64,000 nt of DNA from Histoplasma ohiense (taxonomy: Eukaryota; Ascomycota; Eurotiomycetes; Onygenales; Ajellomycetaceae), in the NCBI GenBank assembly GCA_017607445.1, contig JAEVHH010000005.1, forward strand, positions 377,001 through 441,000. Direction: 5' to 3'. A program made the position numbers and the translations under genes. Positions 24,401-36,166 of this stretch are shown here, piece after piece; position 1 is the stretch's first letter; every line of letters starts with the position of its first letter. The notes beneath the pieces were generated by a model. The model was not told the DNA's origin and made no database searches. It saw nothing but the letters and a program-made list of their open reading frames with translations.

Positions 24401-27400
24401 AAAAATAAGAAACTTAATGCATTCAAAGCATATGAATTATCATTTTCTGGGCAGGAGTCGAGCTTACGTATTCGGATCGCTCAAGAGGAGCTCCGGTTGT
24501 TGGGTGACATACCACCTTCGCCCCCAGTTATTCGACCACAGCCTTCCCAGATTAGTGAATTACAGGGAGAATTTTCCAACCTTCTAAATTCAGTTGTGAA
24601 CTTGAATCCCGATGGTATACTTCGTTCCCTTCAGGATTCAGCCAACCCAGACCTTGCCAATACAACCATGCAACAAGGCGAACTTCTCCAGAAAAATATC
24701 CAGCAAATATGTCTTCGCCTCACCACAAATTATAAAGCCTACGAAGACGTTGTCATTCCTGTCATCCGATTCCTGGAGATCCTGCATCTCGGAGTGGACT
24801 TGGTTCAGTGTTCTGACCTTCATTCCCATTTGGAGCAAGGTTTCATACAAGCAATGAGCCAGATTACACCCTTAATGAGCTCCAGAAGAGTATCACTCTC
24901 CGATCTGCAACATCGCCCCTCTCGACTGTCTAACTCGGAGAAGGTCGACATCGGACTACAACGACTTTCTATCCTATGGGTCTTTCAAAATACGGACCCT
25001 GAAACTCTTTCAACTGCTGCAAATCGCCAACTTCTCCGCGATACTTTTGAGGACTTTTCCGGTATCTGGAAACAGCAACTAGAGGATGACCAAAATAAAC
25101 ACTATGAAAAGTCGAACTTATACCGTTATCGAGGATCGTTTGAGGATGATCAGGAAGTAGAAGCTGCAGAGGTTTCTCAACTTTTCCCAACGTTCGATGG
25201 CACGATTGAGGATGACCTTGAAATTGGAACATTGGCACAATTCGACGTCAAAACTATTTCCCTAAGGCTTTCTCATATACTCAACAATTTATTCTCAGAC
25301 CTCGACAAGGAGTCCACAGTGAAGCGATTGTTGTTAGACTCCACAAAACTACTTGGTACTAACATGGCAAAAAGCTCAACAGATATCCCAACCACGGACC
25401 CCAAATCACATCTGCTAGGGGCAATTTTATTCTTAGACGATGTAAAGTCTATTAAACAACCAACATCTTACAACTTTTATTCGAGCCCGAACTTGGTAGA
25501 GGTCAAGAAGCTCGCAGATCTAGTTGAAACTATTAGCGTGCGTTTTAAAGAACTCCAAAATTCGTGGCCTGAACACGCTACAATTGCGGATGTTATTCGC
25601 TGTTGCTCCGAGATTTTCCAATTCAACCACCAAGAGCCTCTAGCCAAATTTATCACTAAAGCAGAGAAACTTCATTCATTCATTTATGAGTGGCAGGCTG
25701 TCGCGAGTAAAAATTTCTCTGCCACTCAGTGCTATGATGATATAACGGCTCTACTCATAAGTTGGCGGCGCATTGAATTATCCACCTGGTCTCGGCTCTT
25801 GGACATCGAAGATGAAAAGTGCAGCGAGGATGCGAGTGCTTGGTGGTTTGTTGCGTATGATGCGATAATTGCAGCCCCGTTACAGCTGGTTCAAGACGAA
25901 CAGCCTTTGATCGAACACTCCGTCGAACTCATCACTACCCTCGAGAAATTTATTTGCTCCACTCCAATGGGCCAATACAAGTCTAGGCTGCAGCTCATTG
26001 AAAAGTTCAAAATGCTGCTGACACTCTATGCATTGGACTTCCCTGCTCTGGACCAATTGAGCGCTGCTATTGACAACTTCCTTCATCACTACTTCCCATT
26101 TGTATCTGTTTTTGAAAAATCGCTCGGTGACGGTAGAAAAGCACTAGAACGTGACATACAACAAACGACTCAGCTGGCAAGCTGGAAGGACACTAATATC
26201 AACGCTCTTAGAGAAAGCGCACGTCGCTCCCACAACAAATTGTTCAAGGTTGTGAGAAAGTATCGCAGTCTTCTCAGCCAATCCTCAGAGAGCTTATTGT
26301 CGAAGGGACTCTCTAGCCTTCCGGATAAAGCAGAATCATTCTCAGATAATCGTGTGACACTACCCAATCCCGTTTCACCCATTGCCCTTCGTGTGTGTCA
26401 TGAAAATATTCACTCATGGAGTCAGAAGCCCATGCGATTCACAGATCCTGATGGTGCAGTCAGGAGCATGCAGCGTGTTTATGAGAACTCTCTAATGGGT
26501 TTACAAGCCCATCAGGAGCTCGATGCATTCACTCGTGACATAATTGATACCATTGCCGAATTTAAATCGAAGACACCGAAGACACTCACGGAAGACAATA
26601 AGCATGATGTTCAGCACCTCAAAGGTCAAAAGCGGCGGTTCTATGCAGAAAAACTGAAAGACCTCCGATTCATGGGCATTCGTTCTAATGTTGGGACTGA
26701 CATTCTCGAAAGCCAAAGATCGGTTGCGTCCGTCCTTTCCTCTACACGCCCTCTCACAATTTCTGCTGGCTTGTCTCATGTTAAAAGCGCAGACTCCTAC
26801 TTTCATAAATTTTTGGATCTAGTGCCTCGTGTTCGCATTTCATCTGTCGAGTACTCTGAAGACCTTAGCAACGTTGAGGCTAGTAGAAGTGCAGGGTTCA
26901 TAGAAGGCCTTCTACATTGGGCTTTGAAGCAAAGGGAAACTCTATCATCAAGATTGGAGAACTTAACTGCGGTTGAACTCACGCTGCAGCAAATGAGGAA
27001 CGTATCCGATCTTCGCAGCTCCCTCTTGCCAAATAGCGACTACCTCCTCTCCGATCGTCGTGATCTCCGAGGAACGCTCCGGTGGCTTTCTACCATCCTT
27101 GGTGTTTGCAATTCAACGCTTCAAATCCATGGATATTTTGCAGGAATTGGTTCGTCGGAAGTCCTGGCGGCATTGGATGATTGGAAAATCCGCTTGAACA
27201 ACCTACTTGTCTCAATCGAAGATCTAAAAATTCTACCCCCGGGATTGTCTACTGACACCCACGAAAAACTATTTTCAAGTGTTCGGATGTTAGTTTCAAA
27301 CGTGCGATCCGATATACTAAAATGGATTGACGTGCATCCTGAGTTGACCTTTGCTCTGGAACAGATACTTCCATGGACTGAATTGGGAGTCACAGCAAGC

Positions 27401-30382
27401 ACACGGGAAACCAATGGCCAAATCAACATTTCACTTGAAGAGTTTGACTCTTCCCTCTTCACAGTGATGGACAAAATTTTTATTGTGATGCAAAAAATTA
27501 GTTCGTCCTTGTCCACCGCCCCTCCTTCAAAGGATATTCCCGCCTGGCTAGTGAAAACCGAACAAGTTATATCGAAAGCATGTGCAGAGCTCCACATGGC
27601 CGATATTGTTGATGACATACGATGTGTTCTAGCCCGGATTCGGCATGTATCGGAGAAGGATTCGAATTCTCTTGCTGTTGTTGGCGCCGCGATATCAGTA
27701 ATCATGCCAATCGCCGAACAATACCAGTCAATATGTACTGATATCCTCCACCGGTATTCTGCGCTACACCGAGAAACGTGCAAAATGTCATATCTCTTAG
27801 CGAAGTCGTTTAACCAGATTGCATCGGAAGGTTTCTGTGCTCCTCCTGAGAACGCTGGAGAGCACGGTACGCCTGACAAGTTGGAGACTGGGACTGGACT
27901 TGGGGATGGAGAAGGTGCTGAGGATATTAGCAAAGACGTTCAAGATGACGAGGACTTGGCTGACCTGGCTCAAGAAAAACAGCAAATGGATGGAGACAAG
28001 GAGGATAAGGATACAGGAGTTGATGCTGTCAATATGGACCAAGAGGATCTTGAGGCGGACAGGAGTGATTTTGATGATGAAATAAACAACGAAGACGGAA
28101 GTTGTTCAGACAAAGAAGATGAGGATGACATGGACCTTGATGAAGAAACCGGCAGTGTTGATAGGCTAGACGTATCCGCAGTTGATGAAAAAATGTGGGA
28201 TGGAACGAATGATCAAGATCAGAAAGATACCGAAAACGAACAAGGAAAAGGGGACGCAGAATCAGAAGACAAAACTGCGGCGTCGGCTAACAAGAATGAA
28301 AAAAAAAATGAAAGTAAAAATGGGGACGAAAGCGAAAACGAGGGATCAGAACCTCCTGACGATGAAGGGGAAGCTGTTGGGAGGGAGGACATGGATACAA
28401 CTGATCCACATGCAAAGGAAGAACCAATTCTTGATCTACCCGAAGACATGGAACTCGATGGTCAAGATGACAAAGATAAACAGGACTCCGATTTTGACGA
28501 TGATCTTGGTGATTTGTCAGATGATAATAGGAGCAACTGGGAAGGTGAACCAAATGCTCCTGAAGAATCTAATGATCACCCAGATCCAGACTCTCAAGAG
28601 CAAGCTGAGAGTGAAACAGAGCCCGCAAACGAAGTTGAAGAAGAAAACCTCAACGGACAAGAAGGCGTTGAATGTCACCAAGAGGAAAGCGAGACCGGGA
28701 CAGAAGAAAAGGAAAGAGACGAGCTCTTGGAATCAGAAAGGACAGATAACCAAGCAGATGCAGAGGATATCGCTCCAAGTGAGGAGGTTTCTGTCGGTCA
28801 AGGTGTCGACCAAGATCAAAATCAAGAGCATGGAGACTCTGGCAAAGCAACTCAAGAACATGGATCCAAGGACCAGGCAGACGAGCAAAATCTACAAGAA
28901 GGCAGTGCTGACCAGGGCGAAGACGGCAAAGAAGCAACAAATGCATCTGGCGGTAGAGATGATGGCAAGCTAGATGACTCCCAAACACAGGCATTCAAAA
29001 AGCTCGGCGACATTCTTGAGCAATGGCACCGCCGTCAACGTCAAATCCAGGAGGCTTCTGACCATCAAGACACTTCCCAAAATGAAAATCAGGATGTCAA
29101 CATGGAATATGCGGACTTTGAGCATCTTGCGGATGATCAAGATGCCGCAGACACTCAAGCGCTTGGCCAGGCAACCGAGGAACAAGCGAAAAGCCTCGAT
29201 CAAAGCAACGCCGTCGAATCTGATATAAGGCCGGAAGAAGGCGAATTCCCTCCAGATGCCACAGAGCCTGAAAATCCTCCAGCAGAACAGTCTTTAGAAG
29301 ATCGAATGGATTTGGACCAGCAACCAGGTCTGTCGGAGAACAATACATCGAGATCATATGTTGCTGGTGATAGGATTACGGAAAATGACCCCACCCATCA
29401 ACATAGCCAAACATCGGACTTTCAAGAAATGGAAGACATGGATGCTCATCTTTCTTCCTTTCATGTCGGCTCAGAATCGACTCCGTTGACTTCTCCAGAG
29501 GAAGCCCGACGGCTATGGTCTCACTACGAATCAATTACCCACGACCTGTCACTTGCACTGACTGAACAGCTACGCTTGATTCTCGCACCCACCCTGGCAA
29601 CCAAACTGCGAGGCGACTTTAGGACTGGGAAACGACTCAACATTAAGCGCATCATTCCGTACATCGCATCCCAGTACAAGCGTGATAAGATCTGGATGCG
29701 AAGATCTGTCCCTTCGAAGCGAAGTTACCAGATCATGCTTGCGGTTGACGACAGTAAATCAATGCTCGAGAGCGGTAGCGGACAACTTGCCTTCGAGACG
29801 CTCGCTCTTATTACAAAGAGTCTAAGTATGCTGGAAGCAGGGGATCTCTGCGTTGTTAGTTTCGGGGACGAAGACCACGTCCGTGTGGCTCATGAATTTG
29901 GCAAAACTTTCTCTTCTGAAGCAGGCGTCCAAATCTTCCAGCAGTTTAGCTACAAGCAAACTGGCACAAATGTTCGAAAACTTATCTCAGACTCGATTAC
30001 TTTGTTCCGGGAGGCGAAAATGAAGCGCTCCCGCTCAAGTGGGAGTGGAGACCTTTGGCAGCTGGAGCTCATCATATCAGATGGAATCTGTGAAGACCAT
30101 GAGACCATTCGCCGACTAGTTCGACAAGCGCAAGAGGAACGAATCATGATAGTATTCATCATCGTCGATGCAGTGAAGGGGAGCTCCATCCTCGATCTAA
30201 CACAAGCGAGTTTCGAGCCTGATGGGTCGGGGGCGGGAGAAATGAAGTTGAAAATGAAGAGGTACCTGGAAGGATTTCCATTTTCATATTATCTGGTGGT
30301 TAGGGATGTGCAGGAGTTACCGTCTATTTTGAGTCTGGCGTTAAAACAATGGTTTGCAGAAATTGTTGATGTAGCAGCTTAG
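15467..30382 (+). CDS. MDN1: Midasin (Mdn1/Rea1), giant AAA ATPase of 60S ribosome assembly
   Basis: The exons are 15467-22687, 22742-23494 and 23549-30382, giving about 4,935 residues, the family's usual size. Six AAA modules carry Walker A motifs near residues 305 (GLAGSGKT), 640 (GETGIGKT), 1080 (GPTSSGKT), 1370 (GETGCGKT), 1753 (GSPGVGKT) and 2061 (GTSGCGKT). A long helical linker follows, then an Asp/Glu-rich region at about 4110-4625. The C-terminal VWA/MIDAS domain has DDSKS near 4724, TGTNV and ISDGICED as metal-site segments. Midasin removes assembly factors such as Rsa4 and Ytm1 from pre-60S particles in the nucleolus and nucleoplasm. The second intron is clear (GTATGC to CCAG). The first has a weak donor (GTTGGT), and its acceptor could be 22732 or 22741. 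Confidence 0.97.
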
Positions 30383-31010
30383 AATTTCCAACTCTAGCAT
30401 TTCATTTCTACTATTGTTTTTATTTTTTTTTCGTGTGATAGAGCTTTTCATGGATTTGCATATATGTTGTGCACAGTTAGGATGTATTTATTTTGATATT
30501 CTTCGAGTTTCTAGAATGGGTTTCAAACCGGCCAATGTCTCTTAGATTACTACTTCATCTAATGAATTCAATACACTGATCATATCAATGATTGAACCTC
30601 AGAATCGTACCAGTGCTTATATATATATAGGTAAAACAAGCCTCCTTTCACCGGAACTCACCCCAGTGCAATGTTTTCACGAAAAGTGCTGGAAGCCGAC
30701 AAGCAAATGCGCATTTTAATCAAACTCCTTAGACCATGCCTAACTCAACATATAAAACCATAACCAAACAATTCGCACCCTGAAGCAAAGCCATTTATAT
30801 AACAATTTCATCATACTTTATTTCCCATCAAGAGCAGTATAATTAGGCGCTTGCAAAGCGCTGGATATAGAGACATGCAAGGTAAGTGCTATAAGAGCGG
30901 CAATCGAAGGGTATAGGAGTGTAGACGCCTTCCATCTTCCACACACGACCTACCAACCCTATTCCAACCTCCACACACACGCACACACACGCACACAAAA
31001 TTTTCCTCGA
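30383..31010. other. Convergent spacer between MDN1 and the PRCC gene
   Basis: The 628 bases are A/T-rich, with a (TA)5 run at about 30618-30630 and a CA-rich microsatellite (ACACAC with CG interruptions) at 30971-30998 next to the PRCC stop. No gene is seen. Confidence 0.6.
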
Positions 31011-32348
31011 TTACCATCCATACTTACTCCCCGCCTCTCGCTTATTCCTCTTGCCAGCTGCAAAGCTCTCCTCCAGTGCATCGCGTTGATTACTTACCGC
31101 ATTAACCAGCTGCTGCAAGCTGTGCTTACCCGGCGCAATTGAGCGAACAGGGTTGTGTTGCTGGGCAGCCAGTTCTGCGTCAGATGCTGACAACAGGAAT
31201 GCGTTGTTGGAGGAGTACTCTTGATCTGTGTTGAAGGTTATGATGTTAGGGTTCGATTGTTTTTCACCAGTGGCACTTGATGAGGATATGGAGAGGCCTT
31301 GACGGCCAAACAGCTGACGTTTCTGAGCAGGGGTGAGATTCAAATCATCGGCTATGCTGGCGAGGGTTTGTGGTTGTTTTGGGGGTCCGGGTTCAGTGGT
31401 TTCGGCGGGTACGGTGGGATCAGTGAGTCCGGAGGGTTCAATGGTTGAAGAGGTAGAGGGATCTGTCGTGCTGTATACCAAAGGCACATACGGGCTGGAG
31501 GGGGGCTGTGAAACGGACGGGGCTTGTTCATCTTCCTTCGCAAACCCAAAGAGACTAACTTTTGGCTTCGGGCCCGCATTAGATATGGTATCTTCAGCTT
31601 TTCCCTGCCCAGGTGTTAATGCTGTTTCAGTCACTGGCTTCCCTCCAGCTCCCGACGACGTCGTAGTCCCAGGTAGCGACATCGCCGTTTTCCTCATAGC
31701 CTTCTTCATGGTCGTACCCCTAGCCACAGACAAAGGCTTGAACATCATCGCATTTCCCTTCGGCTTAACAGCCAGTTTCTCAACCTTCTCTTTGGTAGAT
31801 TCAGTTATCCCATCGCCAAATGCACCATCCCTTCCATCCCTAAAAACCCCCCCAATTGCCCCAGAATCAACACCCCCATTACTAAGATCCCACTTCATCT
31901 GGTGGTCAGCTTGTCGGTCAAACCCCGGTTCCGGCCCCGTCTTCAAGGTAAAAACCTTGCGTACAGGCGCTGCCGTTCCATCACCCTTCTTATCCATTCC
32001 AGGCCTAACCGGTCCCTTCCGCTTCGGCGCCGGGAGTAAAGAGTTGAAGGACGAAAACGCACCGCCGCCACCGCTCTGAGTACCTCTTCTGGGACGTTTT
32101 CTCGCAGGACCGTCACCACCATCGCCGTTATCGTCGCCGTCATTTCGCTGAGCATCAGACGTAGTATGTTTGTCTGCGTCGGGCAGGCTCACGAGGATCT
32201 TGCGCCGATTCCCTCGATCAGTGAGGCTTTGGAAACTCGGCTCGCGGGTAGTTGAAAGTGTAGCGGGAGCTGCTTTTTTCTTCTTGGGTAACTCAGGTGT
32301 AGATTCTGAATCTGAGCCTTCAGAATCTGAATATGATACTAGTGCCAT
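31011..32348 (-). CDS. PRCC-domain protein (mitotic checkpoint regulator, MAD2B-interacting family)
   Basis: This is a single exon of 445 residues starting at the ATG at 32348. The start LVSYSDSEGSDSE is the typical acidic opening of PRCC proteins. Further family marks are FNSLLPAPKRK (about residue 100), VFTLKTGPEPGFDRQ (about 135), and a conserved C-terminal block with NTDQEYSSNNAF, then PGKHSLQQLVNAV and a final AGSKYGW. Human PRCC is a nuclear, spliceosome-associated proline-rich protein fused in papillary renal carcinoma and binds MAD2B. The fungal role is probably in splicing or nuclear function, which is inferred. The middle is disordered, with Ser/Thr/Pro stretches. Confidence 0.87.
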   Translation of the reverse strand: MALVSYSDSEGSDSESTPELPKKKKAAPATLSTTREPSFQSLTDRGNRRKILVSLPDADKHTTSDAQRNDGDDNGDGGDGPARKRPRRGTQSGGGGAFSSFNSLLPAPKRKGPVRPGMDKKGDGTAAPVRKVFTLKTGPEPGFDRQADHQMKWDLSNGGVDSGAIGGVFRDGRDGAFGDGITESTKEKVEKLAVKPKGNAMMFKPLSVARGTTMKKAMRKTAMSLPGTTTSSGAGGKPVTETALTPGQGKAEDTISNAGPKPKVSLFGFAKEDEQAPSVSQPPSSPYVPLVYSTTDPSTSSTIEPSGLTDPTVPAETTEPGPPKQPQTLASIADDLNLTPAQKRQLFGRQGLSISSSSATGEKQSNPNIITFNTDQEYSSNNAFLLSASDAELAAQQHNPVRSIAPGKHSLQQLVNAVSNQRDALEESFAAGKRNKREAGSKYGW

Positions 32349-33199
32349 GTCTATCAGATGCGTTGTTTCGTGGGTAATTACAGTGGTCCAGATTGTTGAA
32401 AGTCAAAGTTGATAAGGTGATGCAAATCACATGATATATCAGTTGTGATGGGTTGCTAAAACTGTTTAGGCCACTGGGGCAGAAGAGCTCTCTCACACCA
32501 GCACCATGCTGGTAGTAGAGGGGACGAACCAATCCAAACCCCCCAACAAAAACACATACGGAGTACACTCTTCTGGATAACTCTTAGCGCTAATTTCTAA
32601 TTTCTCACTAATTATAACTGGAGCTCATCCTCCTTGGTTGAAGATAATACTTCTAGAAAGTCGAGTTAAAATCTTACTAGAAGTGCTTTTAGTGGGTGCC
32701 ATGAAGATTTTGGCAAGAAAAGAACAACTCTGCTTTAGAAGCCAAAAATAAAGCTGCGGGAGGGTTTGTTGAACAGAATGAACTTTGACAAGTAACTAGC
32801 TGATGGCTTGTATATAGTGGAATGTTATTATTGGTTGCGGTCTACATTGTGTCTTCGGGCAAGTCTGACAAGGAAAATACGAAATTAAAAAGGCTATTGA
32901 GATGAAAAATTATATGAGTTTGACTTAGTGAAGAATAGGTAGATAGATAATGAAAAGGAAGGAGACATAATGAAACAGTTTGATGAATGAATGAACAATG
33001 ATAAAAATACTACCACGGTACAGTGGATTTAATATTGAAGAATAACTGTTCATATCATCAGTCAGTTTTTGTGAAATCGATTAAAACAACCATATCTTAA
33101 TCTAGGAATAACTCTCATGCATTCTATCGCTTCTTTCAGACTTTCCATCCTTCTCATCGCTCTGAAAATGAGAATTAGAAAAAAAAACAAAGGGTATCA
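32349..33199. other. Tandem spacer between the beta-lactamase-like gene (3') and PRCC (5')
   Basis: This 851 base, A/T-rich stretch carries the PRCC promoter near its left end and the 3' flank of the damaged beta-lactamase-like gene at its right end. I see no ORF worth calling, no tRNA and no terminal repeats. Confidence 0.55.
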
Positions 33200-35126
33200 T
33201 CACGGGCTCCCACCGTCAGTTCTCAGCAGCGTCTGTTGAGTGATTCTCATTTCAAGCGCCACAGCCTTCCCAGCTTCATCGAGTTCGAAGACAAGCTCAT
33301 CAACAGACCTACCTCCGTACCGCAAGCCATCAATCGACATCCACGTTTTACAAGGACCGCTGAAAATCTTCTCCTTGGTCAAATTATTATTGGCGCCCGG
33401 CTCCGGAATATCCGCAATGACACGGAAGGAGGTTCGTGACCGGATAGATCCGTGCGAACTGTTGGCGTACCTTGCCGTCAGACCGGTGGGCTGCAGACGG
33501 AGACCTACTTTAGGGAAAGTCCCCCGTGGTTCCCCGATGAATGCACCAACAAGGTCTTCAAATGAGACGCCGTTGAGATAGAACGAGTCAATAGCTAGTC
33601 CTGGACCAGGGCTGTCCTTTTCGTCACTGATTTTCACCACAGTGGTCATGTCGTTTTCATTGTATGAGGATGTGTAGGTTCCTGCGAAAGCTTCTATGGC
33701 CTGGATCCGGGCTTCTTTTTCTAGAGTGGCGCTGAGTAAACTGCCAATTAAATCAGTAAGGAGTGTCCTTTGGCGCCCTGGGTTTGCACCCGCCGCCAGA
33801 ACCGTGAATCCAACATCGTAGTCCGGGATGAGGGCGATTGCGGAGCCGTAGCTACCAAGGTCTCCAAATTTGGTATAAAAATCAACAAGTCTTGGGCTTG
33901 ATGATCGGTAAATTTCCCAGGGGCTGCCAACGGAAGAGAGCAAAGAGGAGGTGTGAGAGTTGGGCTTCAGCCACCGTCGAGTATCCGTTTCTGAAATCAG
34001 ATGAGATTGCAGAATCGACTGTCCGACCCGAGCCAGATCAGACGCACTTGAATAAAATCCTACAGCAGGGTTGCCGGAGCCAACTGACGCGTTCCAATAC
34101 GATGTTACAGGATCAGATGGGATAATTCCCCAGGTGGCGGGAGGTGTTTCGACACCGAAACGTTTGAGTTTGAGTCGATCGATGATCGAGCGCTTGACCG
34201 ATTTTTCAAATGGAACATTCGTGATTTGCTCGAGGGCATATCCAATAATATCAAAAGCCACGTTCGAATAGATAGCAGTGCTAAAAGGAGCAAAAACCGG
34301 ATGACGGACGATAAATTCCGCGAACATGTCTGCGCAAACCGAAGTTTAGTAAATAAATGCATTCAAGACATGGAGTCAAAGTTTAATGCTTGCCTCTTCG
34401 AGTGCAAGGGTCGAAGTGAGGACCCCTCTGTCCACAACGGGGGATCTCAGAATCACTTAAAGCTGGAAGACCGAACTGCGTCGTTACTGTTTGGTTCACT
34501 CTGCCGGCCATGTCGTTGTAATAATCTAAGGGCGGGTTAATATTGAGAGCTTGCAATTAGCGAAAGGGATAATGGGGAGCTTTCCTCGACCAATTCCTGA
34601 TAGCTGACTTGCTAGAGAACCGACCGTGATCTCTCTCCATTGAGGAACCAGGGTATCATCTAAATTCCCCCCTTGTCTCTGGATTTCCCTCTCAATTTCA
34701 GGGACAAATTTCGCAACAGGTTCATTGAAATATTTGAAGCCAGTTTCGATCAAAAAGGTATATAGCGTCATAGCCTTTGAGATACTTGCAATTCGATACA
34801 TTGTGTCTCCCATTGAGTTTCTGGCCCTTAGCAATTGAGCCTTTGAGACCCGGGGCATCGTGATGGTATTCATAGAGTAGGTTCTCCTCATGACTTGAGA
34901 AGATATTGATTGAAAATGACGTGGTCATCGCATCTAAGTCAGTGGACTGGGAGAGAAGTTCTTTGAGGTTGGATTCGAAATCCTCGATTGCTTTCTTCCA
35001 GGTCGATGAACGGGAAAGCATTCGAGGTGGAGGAAATGCCTGGCCGAGAAGCGGGCAGTCCGCCGCATAGAGATTCTTGCATAGGAGCAGCAGAGTCAAG
35101 GTGAATCGGATGAAACAGAGCAACAT
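33200..35126 (-). pseudogene. Secreted beta-lactamase-like serine hydrolase, frameshifted and with a broken splice donor
   Basis: The family is fungal class C beta-lactamase/DD-peptidase-like (Pfam Beta-lactamase). The ATG at 35126 opens a clean signal peptide (FTLTLLLLCKNLYA, cut before ADCPLLG). The active-site SxxK is SISK in MYRIASISKA, and YSN (in AIYSNVAFD) is the second motif. Two lesions break it. First, the frame changes at CCC 34809-34811 (+ strand): one surplus base separates APGLKGSIAKGQKLNG from DTMYRIASISK. Second, where the next intron should start, after GIGR, the sequence is GAAAGC instead of GTAAGC (34584-34579); a GT six bases earlier could serve poorly. A further intron, 34330-34393, starts GC. 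The remaining 375 codons to the TGA at 33200 are open. It may be a young pseudogene or an assembly error. Substrate is unknown. Confidence 0.7.
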
Positions 35127-36166
35127 TTTGGAATAATGGTTCTGACGTAGTTTGCATCAATATTCTTACAAGGGCAAATGAAGCGGGCACCAGACGATGA
35201 CTTTTAGTTGGACCCTACTTATTCATATTCAATTTTAAGTGTGAAAGATCACCGATCTGTTGTATCTTTATGCACATCGCCATCGTTATCACACTTGGCA
35301 GCAGATGGCGATCGAAAGTCATTTTCCCGTTCAGGTGACCCTGCCAGTCGTGGATATGCCGATGTTGGATCTCTCTCTGGGTTGGCATAACCAGGAATTG
35401 CGATATGACAGGACGAGATGTTAGGTAACTCAACCGATGATCCTTGGAAAAACGTGTCAATCCCCGGGATCAAAACTGTTCTGTACATGCAAGATTTAGC
35501 CCATATCAAAGGGAGCTAGCTGATGGTAAATCCCCAATGCTTGAGAAGCCAATCAGGGCATACATCCAAGATCCAACAGGTCTAGATAGTCTCGTACCAC
35601 ATATGGATCTTTCAAGCAAGCAAAATTTGTAGAGTCCCTATGTCCACAATACATTTACGGTCCGGGTAGCTCATTTCTGTGAATATAACGCTTCAACAAT
35701 TGGAAGCTCAAAGTGCACCCAACGTTCGGAACTCAACTTAAAGGGATCTGAACGCCAAGCGAATGATAGCCGCTATCACGGTTTTAATTTTTTTTTGTGA
35801 ATTTGCAGTGGTGGTAGATCTTTTTGTTAGGAGGGCGAACCCGGAAGCTGCAGTTTCACGGTGCAGGGGTTTAGTGACGTTCTGTTTCTTCGACATACAC
35901 AGTAATAGTTTTGCATAGTTATGTGTAGTAACTTCTGTTTGTGTCTCTTCGAACATGAAGGTTGGGTTTTTGTTTTACCCGCGATCTAGAAGGCTAATTT
36001 GTCCGAGGCCCGAATTGGAACGATCAAGCCAATAAACAACCACGAAGTCACTCGTATCAAAGTACGCGAAAAGCACCTCGGGGTAGGTCTAGGCCAGACG
36101 AGGACATACTGAGTAGAGTATCACCCAATATTAAAATCTGCACGAGGGAGAAAACCACAGATTACT
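35127..36166. other. Spacer upstream of the beta-lactamase-like gene
   Basis: The 1,040 bases hold the probable promoter of the damaged gene and the 3' flank of the NFKBIL1-like gene. There are short ORFs only, with no family I recognise, and no repeats. Confidence 0.55.

Noticed and set aside
27121..27933. 270-codon ORF antisense to MDN1
   Set aside because: Shadow frame without recognisable motifs.
28182..28973. 263-codon + strand ORF inside MDN1
   Set aside because: It is the shifted frame of the Glu/Asp-rich region, giving Lys/Met/Thr-rich low complexity. A repetitive GA-rich coding sequence yields open alternative frames by itself.
31333..32079. 248-codon ORF antisense to the PRCC gene
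   Set aside because: Shadow of a well-supported gene, with no domain.
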